Notes: generated by a model from the sequence alone, not told the origin. A stretch of 64,000 nucleotides of DNA from Paenibacillus massiliensis subsp. panacisoli DSM 21345 (GCF_000426545.1 NZ_AUFO01000030.1:1-64000), one strand, 5' to 3'; counted from the first letter of the stretch, positions 8,641 through 17,462 are shown. Numbers and translations: made by a program.

Positions 8641-10545
8641 TTATTCCCAGCAGGCGATTAATTGCTTGATAAAATCCTCGTAATTATCCAAGGAGGAGAG
8701 GACATTCACATGGGTATCATTCGTTAATATGGTGGCGAGCGAATCGAATACGTCACGGAAAATCTTTCTTCCTTCTCCGCTCACGGTGATTAATAACACA
8801 ATTTTCACGATAGAATGATCCCACTTGATCCCATTTGGATTCAGGTAGATGAACATGCCTGTTTTGTGGGACTCCATTTTAATCGCATGCGGAAGGGCTA
8901 CCTGTCCAAATGCCGTTGACGACATGGTTTCTCGTTCCAGGATTTTGGAATAATAATCCTCGTCCGTATACCCATCCTGATTCATAATTTGGCAAATAAA
9001 CCGTAAAACATCCTCCTTCTCAGACTGCTCCGTGGAGTGGCAGAAATGCCTTTCGTCCAGGAAAGCTTCCAGATGGAGCTTGAATTGATTCTTCTTCTTT
9101 TGCTCCTTTATCTCATATATTTTATCCGATACTTTTTCGCGGTCACTTTCGATAAAAAAGGGAGTAATCACGACAAAGGGCACTTCCGGAATTTTGTGTA
9201 GCTGGGCCGATGAAATAATGAAATCACTAGATGTGTAATTCAAGTCGCTTTCATCCGTAACAATCGAATGAATCGAAATATCGTCGCCAAAATACTGCTG
9301 CAATTTATTGATCATTTGTACATTCATGTTGTAGTAGAGTGGAAACAGCACCGTACACGAGATTTTTACGTTTGTTTGCCGCTGCAATTCAATGGCATAT
9401 CCCAGATGAAAAGCCAAATAAGCAATTTCATCGTCGCTGATCCGATAACCGGTTCGTTCTTTAATTACAAGGGATGCATGTACGGCACAATCGTAAATCA
9501 GAGGGCATTCCTTTTTGATCGTGCTCGTTAATGGATTTTTCGTTGAATGGTTGTTGTTTAATCGCATCAACAGGTTTTTAACATGCAGCGTGAAACGGGT
9601 AATAAAATCAGCATCGGCAATACTGATATAGTAATACTTGTGCAAGTTGAATGCGATTTCGCTGACCAAATCAATACAGTCGCTCCCGGCGATTCGTTCC
9701 AGATCGCTGACTTCGATTTGGGTAAAGTTGACGTTTGTACCATTGCACGAAATCAGAAGCGCCAAATCCGCGATTTCCTCTTCTGAATATTGGACGTGAA
9801 AATAGGCTGCCAATTGCGAGGCAATCTCTCTGGCAATCTGATATGCAGCATTGTCCGTCTGAAAATCTACAGCCTTATTCAAAAACTGGAAATCATGCTT
9901 CATTCTATCCAGCGCAATGGTAATGTGAATAATCACGTTCGTTAAATAAAAATCATTAGTGAAAAAGTGGTGGGAGGAAAAGGTCTCGACAACGACTTTT
10001 CGAATGTAATCTACATTCAGTTCTCTATAAAAACTCTTGATTTTATCGACGTCGATAAAGCTTCCGTTTGCTTCTTCGTACAAAATGCTGCTCATTAATT
10101 TACGCTTGTCCTTTTCTTTGCCTCGTAAATCAATATGATTCTTGGCCCAGCTCAATTCCAGATTGCTTTTGGCAAGCCTTTCCTTGATCAGCTTCAAATC
10201 CAGCCTCAGCGTTGATTCACTGATAAACAGTGCATCGCTTAAATCGTGTATATAAATAGGTTGATTGGTGTGCACTATTTTTTTCAGAATATAGGCAATT
10301 CGTTCGGATTGCATCTGAGGGATGGCTGTTTGTTCGCTGTTCAGAAAGGTGTTCACCTGATCCGTATCCACTTTATAGCCTTTGTTTGACGAGAGGATTA
10401 ACCCATGGTGGAGCTGATTAATCTCACCAATGTAAGACTTGATGGTGCGTTTGGACACACCATATCGATCTGCCAAGCTTTGCGACGGTATCCAATGCGT
10501 GCAGTTGCTTAAATAATGAATTAAATCGATATACTGTGTTTTCAT
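8641..10545 (-). CDS. PRD-domain PTS regulator (BglG/LicR/MtlR type) with EIIA domain
   Basis: A 634-residue activator of the LicR/MtlR class. It has N-terminal winged helices (residues 1-140, with the HTH SLADRYGVSKRTIKSYIGEI), two PTS regulation domains (about 165-385; conserved histidines in IIHITIALDRM and AFHLGYAIELQ), a degenerate EIIB-like segment near 395-480, and a C-terminal EIIA domain with the phosphorylatable His of VALPHAI. Phosphorylation by HPr and by the cognate EII would set its activity. It is divergent from the EIIB-EIIC-EIIA-GH1 operon, which it presumably activates through the 10630-10660 region. All domains look complete. Confidence 0.9.
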   Translation of the reverse strand: MKTQYIDLIHYLSNCTHWIPSQSLADRYGVSKRTIKSYIGEINQLHHGLILSSNKGYKVDTDQVNTFLNSEQTAIPQMQSERIAYILKKIVHTNQPIYIHDLSDALFISESTLRLDLKLIKERLAKSNLELSWAKNHIDLRGKEKDKRKLMSSILYEEANGSFIDVDKIKSFYRELNVDYIRKVVVETFSSHHFFTNDFYLTNVIIHITIALDRMKHDFQFLNKAVDFQTDNAAYQIAREIASQLAAYFHVQYSEEEIADLALLISCNGTNVNFTQIEVSDLERIAGSDCIDLVSEIAFNLHKYYYISIADADFITRFTLHVKNLLMRLNNNHSTKNPLTSTIKKECPLIYDCAVHASLVIKERTGYRISDDEIAYLAFHLGYAIELQRQTNVKISCTVLFPLYYNMNVQMINKLQQYFGDDISIHSIVTDESDLNYTSSDFIISSAQLHKIPEVPFVVITPFFIESDREKVSDKIYEIKEQKKKNQFKLHLEAFLDERHFCHSTEQSEKEDVLRFICQIMNQDGYTDEDYYSKILERETMSSTAFGQVALPHAIKMESHKTGMFIYLNPNGIKWDHSIVKIVLLITVSGEGRKIFRDVFDSLATILTNDTHVNVLSSLDNYEDFIKQLIACWE

Positions 10546-10638
10546 AGGCGTTTCCTCGCTTTAACATCTTTCACCTTAGGAGTGCAGTTTTTTATTTGAG
10601 AGCGGCTTTGAAATTGTAATATAGTGTGGTTGTAAGGA

Positions 10639-10652
10639 TGACAGCGCTGTCA
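10639..10652. promoter_or_regulatory. 14-bp perfect palindrome in the PTS operon control region
   Basis: TGACAGCGCTGTCA is a perfect inverted repeat, flanked by TTGTA and ACAAC. It is about 35 bp upstream of the EIIB start and 90 bp from the divergent regulator, so it is a good candidate binding site for that regulator. Confidence 0.6.
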
Positions 10653-10687
10653 CAACACGATTATATAGAAAAGCGAGGATGATTACC

Positions 10688-11014
10688 ATGGCAAATGCAG
10701 AAGAAGTGCTGAACGTGTTGCTAATCTGTGGGTCGGGAGCAAGCTCCGGTTTTATGGCTGCCAATCTTCGCAAGGCTGCTAAAAAAAGAAGCCTGAATAT
10801 GGAGATCAAAGCCAGAGGAGAGGCAGAAATTGAAAATTACATTGATGATATTGATGCATTATTAGTGGGTCCTCACTTGGCTTATATTATGGATGACATT
10901 AAGGAGCTCACGGATGGCACTGATGTTAAAGTGCTCTTAATGAAGCCATCTTATTATTCCACCTTAAACGGGGAAGAAGCCTTGGATGATTTGTTAAGCG
11001 AGTTGAACATTTAA
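10688..11014 (+). CDS. PTS lactose/cellobiose-type EIIB component
   Basis: 108 residues. The phosphocysteine loop is VLLICGSGASSGFMA, with Cys in the usual position after the first strand, followed by the short Rossmann-like EIIB fold (ALLVGPHLAYIMDDIKEL). It passes phosphate from EIIA to the incoming sugar. I use the ATG at 10688, nine bases after GCGAGG; the frame also has an ATG at 10679 overlapping that site. It is the first gene of the operon, 14 bp before EIIC. Confidence 0.9.
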   Translation: MANAEEVLNVLLICGSGASSGFMAANLRKAAKKRSLNMEIKARGEAEIENYIDDIDALLVGPHLAYIMDDIKELTDGTDVKVLLMKPSYYSTLNGEEALDDLLSELNI

Positions 11015-11028
11015 AGGGGATAAGGACA

Positions 11029-12258
11029 ATGAATAACTTCATCGAATGGCTCAAAAATGACTTCTCTCCAAAGATGAATAAGGTCAACAATAATGTTTGG
11101 ATTGTGACACTCAAGGATTCTGTCATGCAGCTGTTACCTTTCATTCTTCTAGGCTCGGTATTTTGCCTGCTGACGATACCAGGTGATTTATACAAAATAC
11201 CGAATTACCCTAATTTCTGGGTACCGTTCGGATGGACGATGGGGATGCTTTCACTGTTAGTTTCTTTCCTCATTCCATTTAATCTGATGGAGAAAAAGAA
11301 GTTAAGAAAACAGCGCTTTATTGCCGGATGTACAGGTCTGATCACTTTTTTGATCATCGTTTCCCCTCAGGTCATCAAGGATGGTACGGTCGGATTTACC
11401 CATAGTTCGCTGGGAACCGGAGGAATGTTCGTTGCCATTATCGCTGCTCTTTTTACCGGGTATGTGATGAGCCTGTTCGGAAAATTCTCTTTCTTCAAGG
11501 AAGAGTCCGTTATCCCGGACTTTGTCCGATCCTGGTTCGACTCGATGCTTCCGATTGGCATCACGTTGATTATAGCCTGGCTGTTAGTCGATATCGTTCA
11601 TGTCGATATTTACAACATCATTCTGAATATATTTATGCCGCTGGCCCATATAACGGAAAGCCCTTGGGGATTTATGCTGATTCTGTTTATTTATTGCTTC
11701 TTGTATTCCATGGGGATATCCAGTTGGGTATTGACCCCGGTAACCAAACCCATTTTTCTGGCGGCCATCACTGCTAATGCGACGATGGGCGCGCACAATC
11801 TGGTTACATCAGAGACGATATTTTCCGCTTACCTGTGGGTGGGGGGCGTTGGTTGTACATTGCCACTACTTGTTATGCATATGTTCTCCAAAAGCACCAA
11901 ACTGAAAGCTCTGGGACGGGCAAGTCTGGTTCCCTCCATCTTTAACATCAACGAGCCTTTAATATTCGGCTCCATCGTATGGAATCCGTTATTGATGATT
12001 CCGATGTGGATCATTGGTATTGTCCTGCCTGCGATCGTTTGGTTCGGAACGAAAGTGATTCCGTTTGCTCCTATACCAAAAGTGATATTCGATATGTGGT
12101 ACGTCCCGTTTCCGATCTCTACCTGGATCACGACGGGAACGGTCACAGGCATTATGCTGATGCTGATCTGTGTTGTTGTAGCTACGCTGATTTGGTATCC
12201 ATTTTTCAAAACGTACGAGAAACAAGAGGTTGAGAAGGAAGCGCAGCAAGCCCATTAA
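11029..12258 (+). CDS. PTS lactose/cellobiose-type EIIC permease
   Basis: 409 residues, about ten membrane helices, beginning MNNFIEWLKNDFSPKMNKV as in CelB-like permeases. The conserved loop GRASLVPSIFNINEPLIFG around residues 291-309 is the EIIC signature that contributes sugar contacts. The ribosome site is AAAGGGGATAAGG. It imports a beta-glucoside or related disaccharide with phosphorylation at C6, working with the flanking EIIB and EIIA. Length and topology look normal. Confidence 0.92.
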   Translation: MNNFIEWLKNDFSPKMNKVNNNVWIVTLKDSVMQLLPFILLGSVFCLLTIPGDLYKIPNYPNFWVPFGWTMGMLSLLVSFLIPFNLMEKKKLRKQRFIAGCTGLITFLIIVSPQVIKDGTVGFTHSSLGTGGMFVAIIAALFTGYVMSLFGKFSFFKEESVIPDFVRSWFDSMLPIGITLIIAWLLVDIVHVDIYNIILNIFMPLAHITESPWGFMLILFIYCFLYSMGISSWVLTPVTKPIFLAAITANATMGAHNLVTSETIFSAYLWVGGVGCTLPLLVMHMFSKSTKLKALGRASLVPSIFNINEPLIFGSIVWNPLLMIPMWIIGIVLPAIVWFGTKVIPFAPIPKVIFDMWYVPFPISTWITTGTVTGIMLMLICVVVATLIWYPFFKTYEKQEVEKEAQQAH

Positions 12259-12279
12259 TTTGTTAAGGAGATCATAATC

Positions 12280-12639
12280 ATGACATCGGAACAAGTGGCT
12301 CAGGAAGCGATGCAAATCATTTTGCATGCAGGAGAAGCAAGAAAGCACTGTATGGAGGCATTAAAAGACATTGAGAATGCTGAGTTTGACGGCGCAAGGT
12401 CAAAAATGAAGTTAGCCAACGCTGAAATCGTCATTGCTCATCGGGTGCAAACGAATTGCATCCAAAAAGAAACGGAAGGCCAGCAAGGAGATTATTCGGT
12501 GTTATTCGCTCATGCACAAGATACGCTAATGACCGTCTACAGCGAGATTAACTTGGCCAAGCGGCTGCTTGATATTTTTGAAAGCTTCGACAAGAGATTG
12601 AACCAATTAGAGACCAATAAGCAAAGAGAGGAAGTATAA
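12280..12639 (+). CDS. PTS lactose/cellobiose-type EIIA component
   Basis: 119 residues, a three-helix EIIA of the Lac family. The motif AHRVQTNCIQKE contains the expected phospho-accepting His, and FAHAQDTLMT is the conserved third-helix segment. It accepts phosphate from HPr and hands it to the EIIB at 10688. The ribosome site AAGGAG is nine bases upstream. It sits three bases before the GH1 gene, so the two are co-translated. Confidence 0.9.
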   Translation: MTSEQVAQEAMQIILHAGEARKHCMEALKDIENAEFDGARSKMKLANAEIVIAHRVQTNCIQKETEGQQGDYSVLFAHAQDTLMTVYSEINLAKRLLDIFESFDKRLNQLETNKQREEV

Positions 12640-12642
12640 ACT

Positions 12643-14082
12643 ATGAAGACCATTCCATCTGGGTTTCCTGCCGACTTTCTATGGGGAGGGGCCATTGCTG
12701 CCAATCAGGCTGAGGGTGCTTATGATATTGACGGAAAAGGGTTAAGCGTAGCGGATATTAACGAGTATAAAGACCAAGTTCCGTTAGAGAAAAAATACAA
12801 TCTGGAGCTGACTACCGACTATATTAAAAATGCCATTCAGAATAAAGAGAAGGTTTTTCCAAAGCGCTGGGGCATTGATTTCTATCATACCTATAAAGAA
12901 GACCTGAAGCTGCTCAGTGAGCTTGGACTCAAAACGTTCCGCACGTCGATCAACTGGACGAGGATTTTTCCAAACGGCGATGAAGAGCAGCCCAACGAAG
13001 CTGGATTGAAGTTTTATGACGATTTGATTGACGAGATTATTGCCAATGGGATGGAGCCGATGATCACGCTGTCCCACTATGAAATGCCGCTTCATTTAAC
13101 TTTGGCTTATAAAGGCTGGTACTCCCGAGAAATGATTGATTTTTTTCACCGCTTTAGCCAAGTCATCCTGGATCGTTACCATACCAAGGTGAAATATTGG
13201 ATCATTATTAATCAAATCAATTTAATCGTTCATGAATCCTTTAACCATCTAGGTATTGCGGAGGATGTTGTGGATGATCTGCTCTCCGCTAAATATCAAG
13301 GTGTGCATAATGAAATGGTAGCCTGCGGCTTGATTACGAAATATGCCAAAGAGCTGAATCCTGACTTGCAAATAGGTATGATGCTTTGTGGTGGACCTGC
13401 GTACCCGGCGACCAGCAAACCAGAAGACGTATTCGCTACCGTTCGCAATAACCAAATGGAATACTTCTTCTCCGATGTGTTGCTGCGTGGTTATTATCCT
13501 GGCTATGCTTTCCGTTACTTCAACGACAACAACATTACGGTTGAGTTCGCAGAGGGTGATGAAGAAGCGCTGCGACATACGGCTGACTTTATGTCATTTT
13601 CCTACTACTATACTCGTATTTTTGATAATGAGAGCTTGAAAAACAAAACGGGTCCGTACCGCAACTTCGAGCTTCCAGCTAATTCATGGGGATGGACCAT
13701 TGATCCTGTCGGACTGCGTACCTTGCTTAATCTGTTCTATGATCGGTACCAGTGTCCAATTTATATTACGGAAAATGGGGTCGGCTACCATGACCGTCTG
13801 GAAGAAGATCATTCCATCCACGATCCTTACCGGGTTGACTATTACCGGGACCATATTGAGCAAATGAAGGAAGCTATTAAAGATGGGGTAGATTTGAGAG
13901 GGTATTATGCCTGGGGACCGATCGACATTGTCAGCTGCTCCTCCTCGGAAATGAGCAAAAGGTACGGTTTCATTTATGTAGATCAGGATGATTATGGTCA
14001 GGGAAGCAAGAAGCGTTATCTTAAGGATAGTTATCATTGGATGAAAAAGGTGATTGCTTCCAACGGAGAAGATCTCGATTGA
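12643..14082 (+). CDS. GH1 6-phospho-beta-glucosidase-like enzyme with Gln at the acid/base position
   Basis: 479 residues, a complete GH1 (beta/alpha)8 barrel. The opening FLWGGAIAANQAEGAY and the nucleophile YITENG (E377) are standard. The C-terminal SSSEMSKRYGFIYVD carries the Ser/Lys/Tyr set that binds a 6-phosphate. The acid/base motif, normally TFNEIN or NEP, is IIINQINLI: residue 191 is Gln (CAA at 13213-13215). In GH1, Gln at this site is known from plant myrosinases, which cleave S-glycosides with activated leaving groups. Its place as the last PTS-linked gene says the substrate enters as a sugar phosphate. It could act on phosphorylated thioglycosides or other reactive aglycones, or be catalytically weak. 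Confidence 0.9.
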   Translation: MKTIPSGFPADFLWGGAIAANQAEGAYDIDGKGLSVADINEYKDQVPLEKKYNLELTTDYIKNAIQNKEKVFPKRWGIDFYHTYKEDLKLLSELGLKTFRTSINWTRIFPNGDEEQPNEAGLKFYDDLIDEIIANGMEPMITLSHYEMPLHLTLAYKGWYSREMIDFFHRFSQVILDRYHTKVKYWIIINQINLIVHESFNHLGIAEDVVDDLLSAKYQGVHNEMVACGLITKYAKELNPDLQIGMMLCGGPAYPATSKPEDVFATVRNNQMEYFFSDVLLRGYYPGYAFRYFNDNNITVEFAEGDEEALRHTADFMSFSYYYTRIFDNESLKNKTGPYRNFELPANSWGWTIDPVGLRTLLNLFYDRYQCPIYITENGVGYHDRLEEDHSIHDPYRVDYYRDHIEQMKEAIKDGVDLRGYYAWGPIDIVSCSSSEMSKRYGFIYVDQDDYGQGSKKRYLKDSYHWMKKVIASNGEDLD

Positions 14083-14714
14083 AATTGGTTTCCCCTGTAT
14101 TCGCAAATCGTATCGGCCAATTGGTTATCGTGTTCGTAGCGACTCTGTTAAGCGCCATAGCCGTCAATTTATTTATCGAATGTAATATAGGGTCCGATAC
14201 CTTAACGGTTTTATTAGACGGCTTGCATAAAAGCCTCGGCATCAGTGTCGGGCTTGCAAGCTTCGGCCTAAGCATTGCTTTTCTTGCTGCAGGTCTTTGG
14301 TTAAATCATAAGTCTATCGGGTTAGGCTCCATTATGTATTGTCTTCTAATCGGTCCCTTGATTAACTGGGTTCATCCGTTCATTGCCGATATGGACTTGC
14401 CTCAATTATCACTATGGGCAAAAATCTCCATTGTGCTTCTTGCCAACATTTTTTTCTCCATGACTTATGTGTTGTTGATGAATTTCAGCAATGGAATGTA
14501 TGCGTTAGACGCTGTTCTGCGATACGTCGAGTCCAAATTCGGACTTCGGTATGACATCGGTAGAATTGGCGTAGATGCCATCTTTTTTAGCACTGGATTT
14601 ATTCTTGGAGGGGTTGTAGGTATTGGAACGATTATAGCTTTTGCGCTAACCGGACCGGTGACCCTGCTCCTGGAAAAAATGCTACTTAAGTGTAAAAAAA
14701 CTTTGAGCTTTTAA
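14079..14714 (+). CDS. YczE/YitT-type integral membrane protein
   Basis: 211 residues with about five membrane helices; IGSDTLTVLLDGLHKSLGIS near residues 36-55 and the glycine-rich GFILGGVVGIGTIIAFALTG near 180 are typical of the YczE-like family, whose biochemical role is not established. The TTG start at 14079 overlaps the GH1 stop (TTGA) and has GGAGAAG upstream, so it is translationally coupled to the PTS operon. A role in sugar or aglycone handling is only guilt by association. Confidence 0.75.
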   Translation: MKLVSPVFANRIGQLVIVFVATLLSAIAVNLFIECNIGSDTLTVLLDGLHKSLGISVGLASFGLSIAFLAAGLWLNHKSIGLGSIMYCLLIGPLINWVHPFIADMDLPQLSLWAKISIVLLANIFFSMTYVLLMNFSNGMYALDAVLRYVESKFGLRYDIGRIGVDAIFFSTGFILGGVVGIGTIIAFALTGPVTLLLEKMLLKCKKTLSF

Positions 14715-14758
14715 TTGAATAGTTTAACCATTTAGTATTGTGGGACCTAGGTAATGCG

Positions 14759-14793
14759 AAGAGCAGGAGGATGATTTTCCTCACTGCTCTTTG
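14759..14793 (+). terminator. Terminator of the PTS operon
   Basis: AAGAGCAG-GAGGA-tgatttt-TCCTCA-CTGCTCTT followed by TTG; long stem, short T run. It lies between convergent genes and could serve both strands. Confidence 0.7.
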
Positions 14794-14809
14794 ATGGATA
14801 TAAGCTTAC

Positions 14810-15058
14810 TTATCGATCGGAACGATCAGGTACTCTTTTTCTCATGCCCGCTAATCCGATCAGACCTAATAATCCCAGCCAACCCCAATTCGAGTTGTTA
14901 TCGTTGTCCACTGCATTAGCTCGAACGGAGTTCGTTTGGTAATTAGCCCTATTGTTTTGATACGTCATGTCTCGATCCGTCGTGTGTTGGGCAAAAGCCG
15001 GAGCTGATAAGGCTGTAACCAGGAGCAAGGGTAATACATATGCAACTATTCGTTTCAT
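14810..15058 (-). CDS. Small exported WGxxGxxG-type protein
   Basis: 82 residues: a signal peptide (MKRIVAYVLPLLLVTALSAP, cleavage near AFAQ), an Asn-rich linker, and the C-terminal motif WGWLGLLGLIGLAGMRKR, a glycine-rich helix ending in basic residues. This is the arrangement of the WGxxGxxG family found near the C-terminus of small exported proteins of spore formers; a sorting or membrane-tethering role has been proposed for such motifs. The ATG at 15056-15058 has GAGGAGG upstream, and the longer frame to 15145 is not supported. Monocistronic. Confidence 0.75.
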   Translation of the reverse strand: MKRIVAYVLPLLLVTALSAPAFAQHTTDRDMTYQNNRANYQTNSVRANAVDNDNNSNWGWLGLLGLIGLAGMRKRVPDRSDR

Positions 15059-15237
15059 TACAAAAATCCTCCTCACAATGTAATGGTTATAGCTTGTTCG
15101 CAATGCATACCCAATATGCAGTGTTTTATAGTTATATAATTCCATTTATTTAAGGGTCAATAAGCTTTCCTAGCATTGTACACAGTGACTAGGTAAGCTT
15201 ATTGACTTTGTGTAGCTGGTTATAACTTAGCAGTTGA

Positions 15238-16428
15238 CTATAACTTAGATGAACCGCTATTCGTGTCGGCTGCGGGAGTGAAGGCTTGGTCGAATCTTCT
15301 CATGAAGGCTTCAAGTGGACCTGTGCGGCGCAGCGCAATGATCCAACTAATCGCTACGGTTATTACTGTAACGAGCAAATCACCTAATGGCATACTACCC
15401 AATCCTAGTTCAATTCCAGCTAGCTCAAGTATCCAGATCACAATGAACTGTAAGGTATACATTGTCAATGCGACACGTCCGACGGCTGCAAAAGGCTTGA
15501 GCAGTGCTGAGAGCTTGTTCGGTATGAGGCAGACAATTCCTAGCACCAGGAACGCGATTCCCAGCCCCATAAGTGTCTGAAATGTAGAAGCACTGTGTGG
15601 AGCTGTCCACAGAAGCATATGCCACATCGGAGAATCCACATTATGCGGCCAAATAGCATAAGGATCAGGTTGGTTGACTACAGTGCCCTGAACACTTACG
15701 ATCCATGCTTCAAATGACTGATTAAGACCAGGCAGAATGAACGTAGCGAGCAGTTTGCTGATCGCGATAATGAATCCTCCGCTAACAACGAACAAGAAGG
15801 CTGTTCGCGCATGCTGAAGATTAAGGCGGCCAATCGCCATACCAGCTACGAAGGCAGGTGAAAGTCCAAGCGCTGACATTGGACCACCAGCAATGTCCCT
15901 GAGTAAGTAAGTGCCTGACAGGAGGCTTCCTCCAAGGATCATCAGAGGTGGGGCGATCAAGATCAGAACTGCTGTTGTCAAGACAAGCGTCCGGGTCGAG
16001 CGACGCACCAATAGCAACGCCAGAATGAACAGTCCAGCATAGGCTGGCAGAATCACACCGAACGGAGCATTTAACATGATCAGCAGATATCCAATGATGT
16101 CGATGAATACGGACCGGGCCAGCATTCGCGTACGAAATACCTTTATGTCGGTACCTTTCCCCAGCATTCGTCCGGCCATAATCGAGTAAGAGATTCCGCC
16201 ACAGAGTATAAAAAGCAAGGTTGTATTCCCTGAAACAAAGGCGTTCCTTTCATTCAGCGCAAAATGCTGCAAAAACATGCCTATTACGGCCAGTCCCCGA
16301 ACAGCATCAAGCGCGATAAGGCGGCCAGAGCCCGAGGGATTTGCTCTTTGGCGCTTTTTTCCTTCCATAGAATCCTCTGTGATCGTTGTTGCATTGCTAT
16401 CCTGTTGCAGTGTATTACGAATAGACAC
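15238..16428 (-). CDS. DUF418/DUF1624-type multi-spanning acyltransferase-like protein
   Basis: About 396 residues with ten or so membrane helices. RLIALDAVRGLAVIGMFLQH near residue 36 is the conserved first-helix motif shared by DUF418 and HGSNAT-like (DUF1624) proteins, and the end ISWIIALRRTGPLEAFMRRF is the DUF418 signature. Members are thought to move acyl groups across the membrane to cell-surface sugars. I favour the GTG at 16426-16428 because GGGAGGAGG lies seven bases upstream; the ATG at 16476 has AAGGA abutting it. Operator copy 3 (16521-16559) controls it and may also act on the divergent response regulator. Confidence 0.75.
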   Translation of the reverse strand: MSIRNTLQQDSNATTITEDSMEGKKRQRANPSGSGRLIALDAVRGLAVIGMFLQHFALNERNAFVSGNTTLLFILCGGISYSIMAGRMLGKGTDIKVFRTRMLARSVFIDIIGYLLIMLNAPFGVILPAYAGLFILALLLVRRSTRTLVLTTAVLILIAPPLMILGGSLLSGTYLLRDIAGGPMSALGLSPAFVAGMAIGRLNLQHARTAFLFVVSGGFIIAISKLLATFILPGLNQSFEAWIVSVQGTVVNQPDPYAIWPHNVDSPMWHMLLWTAPHSASTFQTLMGLGIAFLVLGIVCLIPNKLSALLKPFAAVGRVALTMYTLQFIVIWILELAGIELGLGSMPLGDLLVTVITVAISWIIALRRTGPLEAFMRRFDQAFTPAADTNSGSSKL

Positions 16429-16505
16429 CGATATCCTCCTCCCAGAAAGACTCTGGTTTTGATATGTACTTTTCATTCCTTGTGATTAAGGACTGAATAT
16501 AGAGC

Positions 16506-16559
16506 ATATTAGAGGGGAGATGTCACTAAAGTTTGATCAGGATGTAAACAATTTGTCAC
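16506..16559 (-). promoter_or_regulatory. Four-half-site operator and -10, copy 3 (DUF418 gene / response regulator)
   Basis: On the minus strand: GTGACA (16559-16554), TTTACA (16548-16543), ATCAAA (16537-16532), GTGACA (16526-16521), each 11 bp apart, then nine bases and TAATAT (16511-16506). It lies in the 330-bp divergent region beside the response regulator gene, consistent with control of both genes and autoregulation. Confidence 0.75.
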
Positions 16560-16758
16560 AAGACCGTTTAAAGATTGTGTCTGGTAGCTGTATCTGCTAC
16601 CTTGAACGATAAGGACTATTTTGTAGGAAGGACCCCAAAACGCAGTTTTCCCATTTTTTTGGGTTACCATCTATTTTAGTTATTGGGGTATTATGGTGCA
16701 ACCATATTAGCTATTACTTTGTGAACGTTACGTTAAGAAGAAAAGAGTTGAAGATCCG

Positions 16759-17457
16759 TTGAACAATGCAAAAATTCTCATCATTGAAGATGACGCGCCG
16801 ATAGCCGATCTGCTATCCTATGGACTCTCCAAGGAAGGCTTCCAGACGCGGACTGCTGCAAGCGGTGCTGCAGGCATGAAGGAGTTGGAGCTATTTAAGC
16901 CAGATTTATTGTTACTGGACTGGATGCTGCCCGATCAGAGCGGGCTGGATATTTGTAAAAGGGTGACTGCAGACTATAACATCCCCATTTTTATGATTAC
17001 AGCTAAATCAGACATTACCGACAAGATCCTTGGACTGGAAATCGGAGCGGATGACTACATCACAAAGCCCTTTGATTTACGGGAGGTTATTGCCCGGATT
17101 CGAACAATCCTGAGACGGCTTGATTCTGCGAGAAGTGAAAGCCATGAAGAGAATGGTAAAGGTGTTCTAAGCTTTCATAAGCTGGAGATTGTGACCGAGG
17201 AACGACTCGTCAAGAACAATGGGCAAGCCGTGGAACTGACACCTAAGGAATATGATTTGTTGCTGCTCCTGTGCAGAAATCAGGGCAAGACATTTACTCG
17301 CTCGGATTTGCTGGATTTGGTATGGGGCTACCAATTTGTAGGCGATACACGTACAGTAGACACTCACATCCAGCGACTGCGTAAGAAACTAGGTGCCAGT
17401 AATTATATTATTACTGTGTTCGGTATCGGGTATAAATTTGTAAAACAGGTGGATTAA
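16759..17457 (+). CDS. OmpR/PhoB-family response regulator
   Basis: 232 residues. The receiver domain (1-118) has the acidic pair IIEDDAP, phosphoacceptor D54 in LLLLDWMLPD, and the Thr/Lys of MITAKS and YITKPFD. The winged-helix output domain (about 130-230) has ELTPKEYDLLLLL and the recognition helix RTVDTHIQRLRKKLG. The start is TTG at 16759; the only upstream purine stretch is AAGAAAAGAG, rather distant. It is followed after five bases by its kinase. DNA-binding domains of this type bind direct repeats one helical turn apart, the geometry of the four operators described here. Confidence 0.93.
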   Translation: MNNAKILIIEDDAPIADLLSYGLSKEGFQTRTAASGAAGMKELELFKPDLLLLDWMLPDQSGLDICKRVTADYNIPIFMITAKSDITDKILGLEIGADDYITKPFDLREVIARIRTILRRLDSARSESHEENGKGVLSFHKLEIVTEERLVKNNGQAVELTPKEYDLLLLLCRNQGKTFTRSDLLDLVWGYQFVGDTRTVDTHIQRLRKKLGASNYIITVFGIGYKFVKQVD

Positions 17458-17462
17458 GAATC

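Noticed and set aside
11829..12209. Minus-strand ORF inside the EIIC gene
   Set aside because: Shadow of membrane-helix codons; no start signal and no family resemblance.
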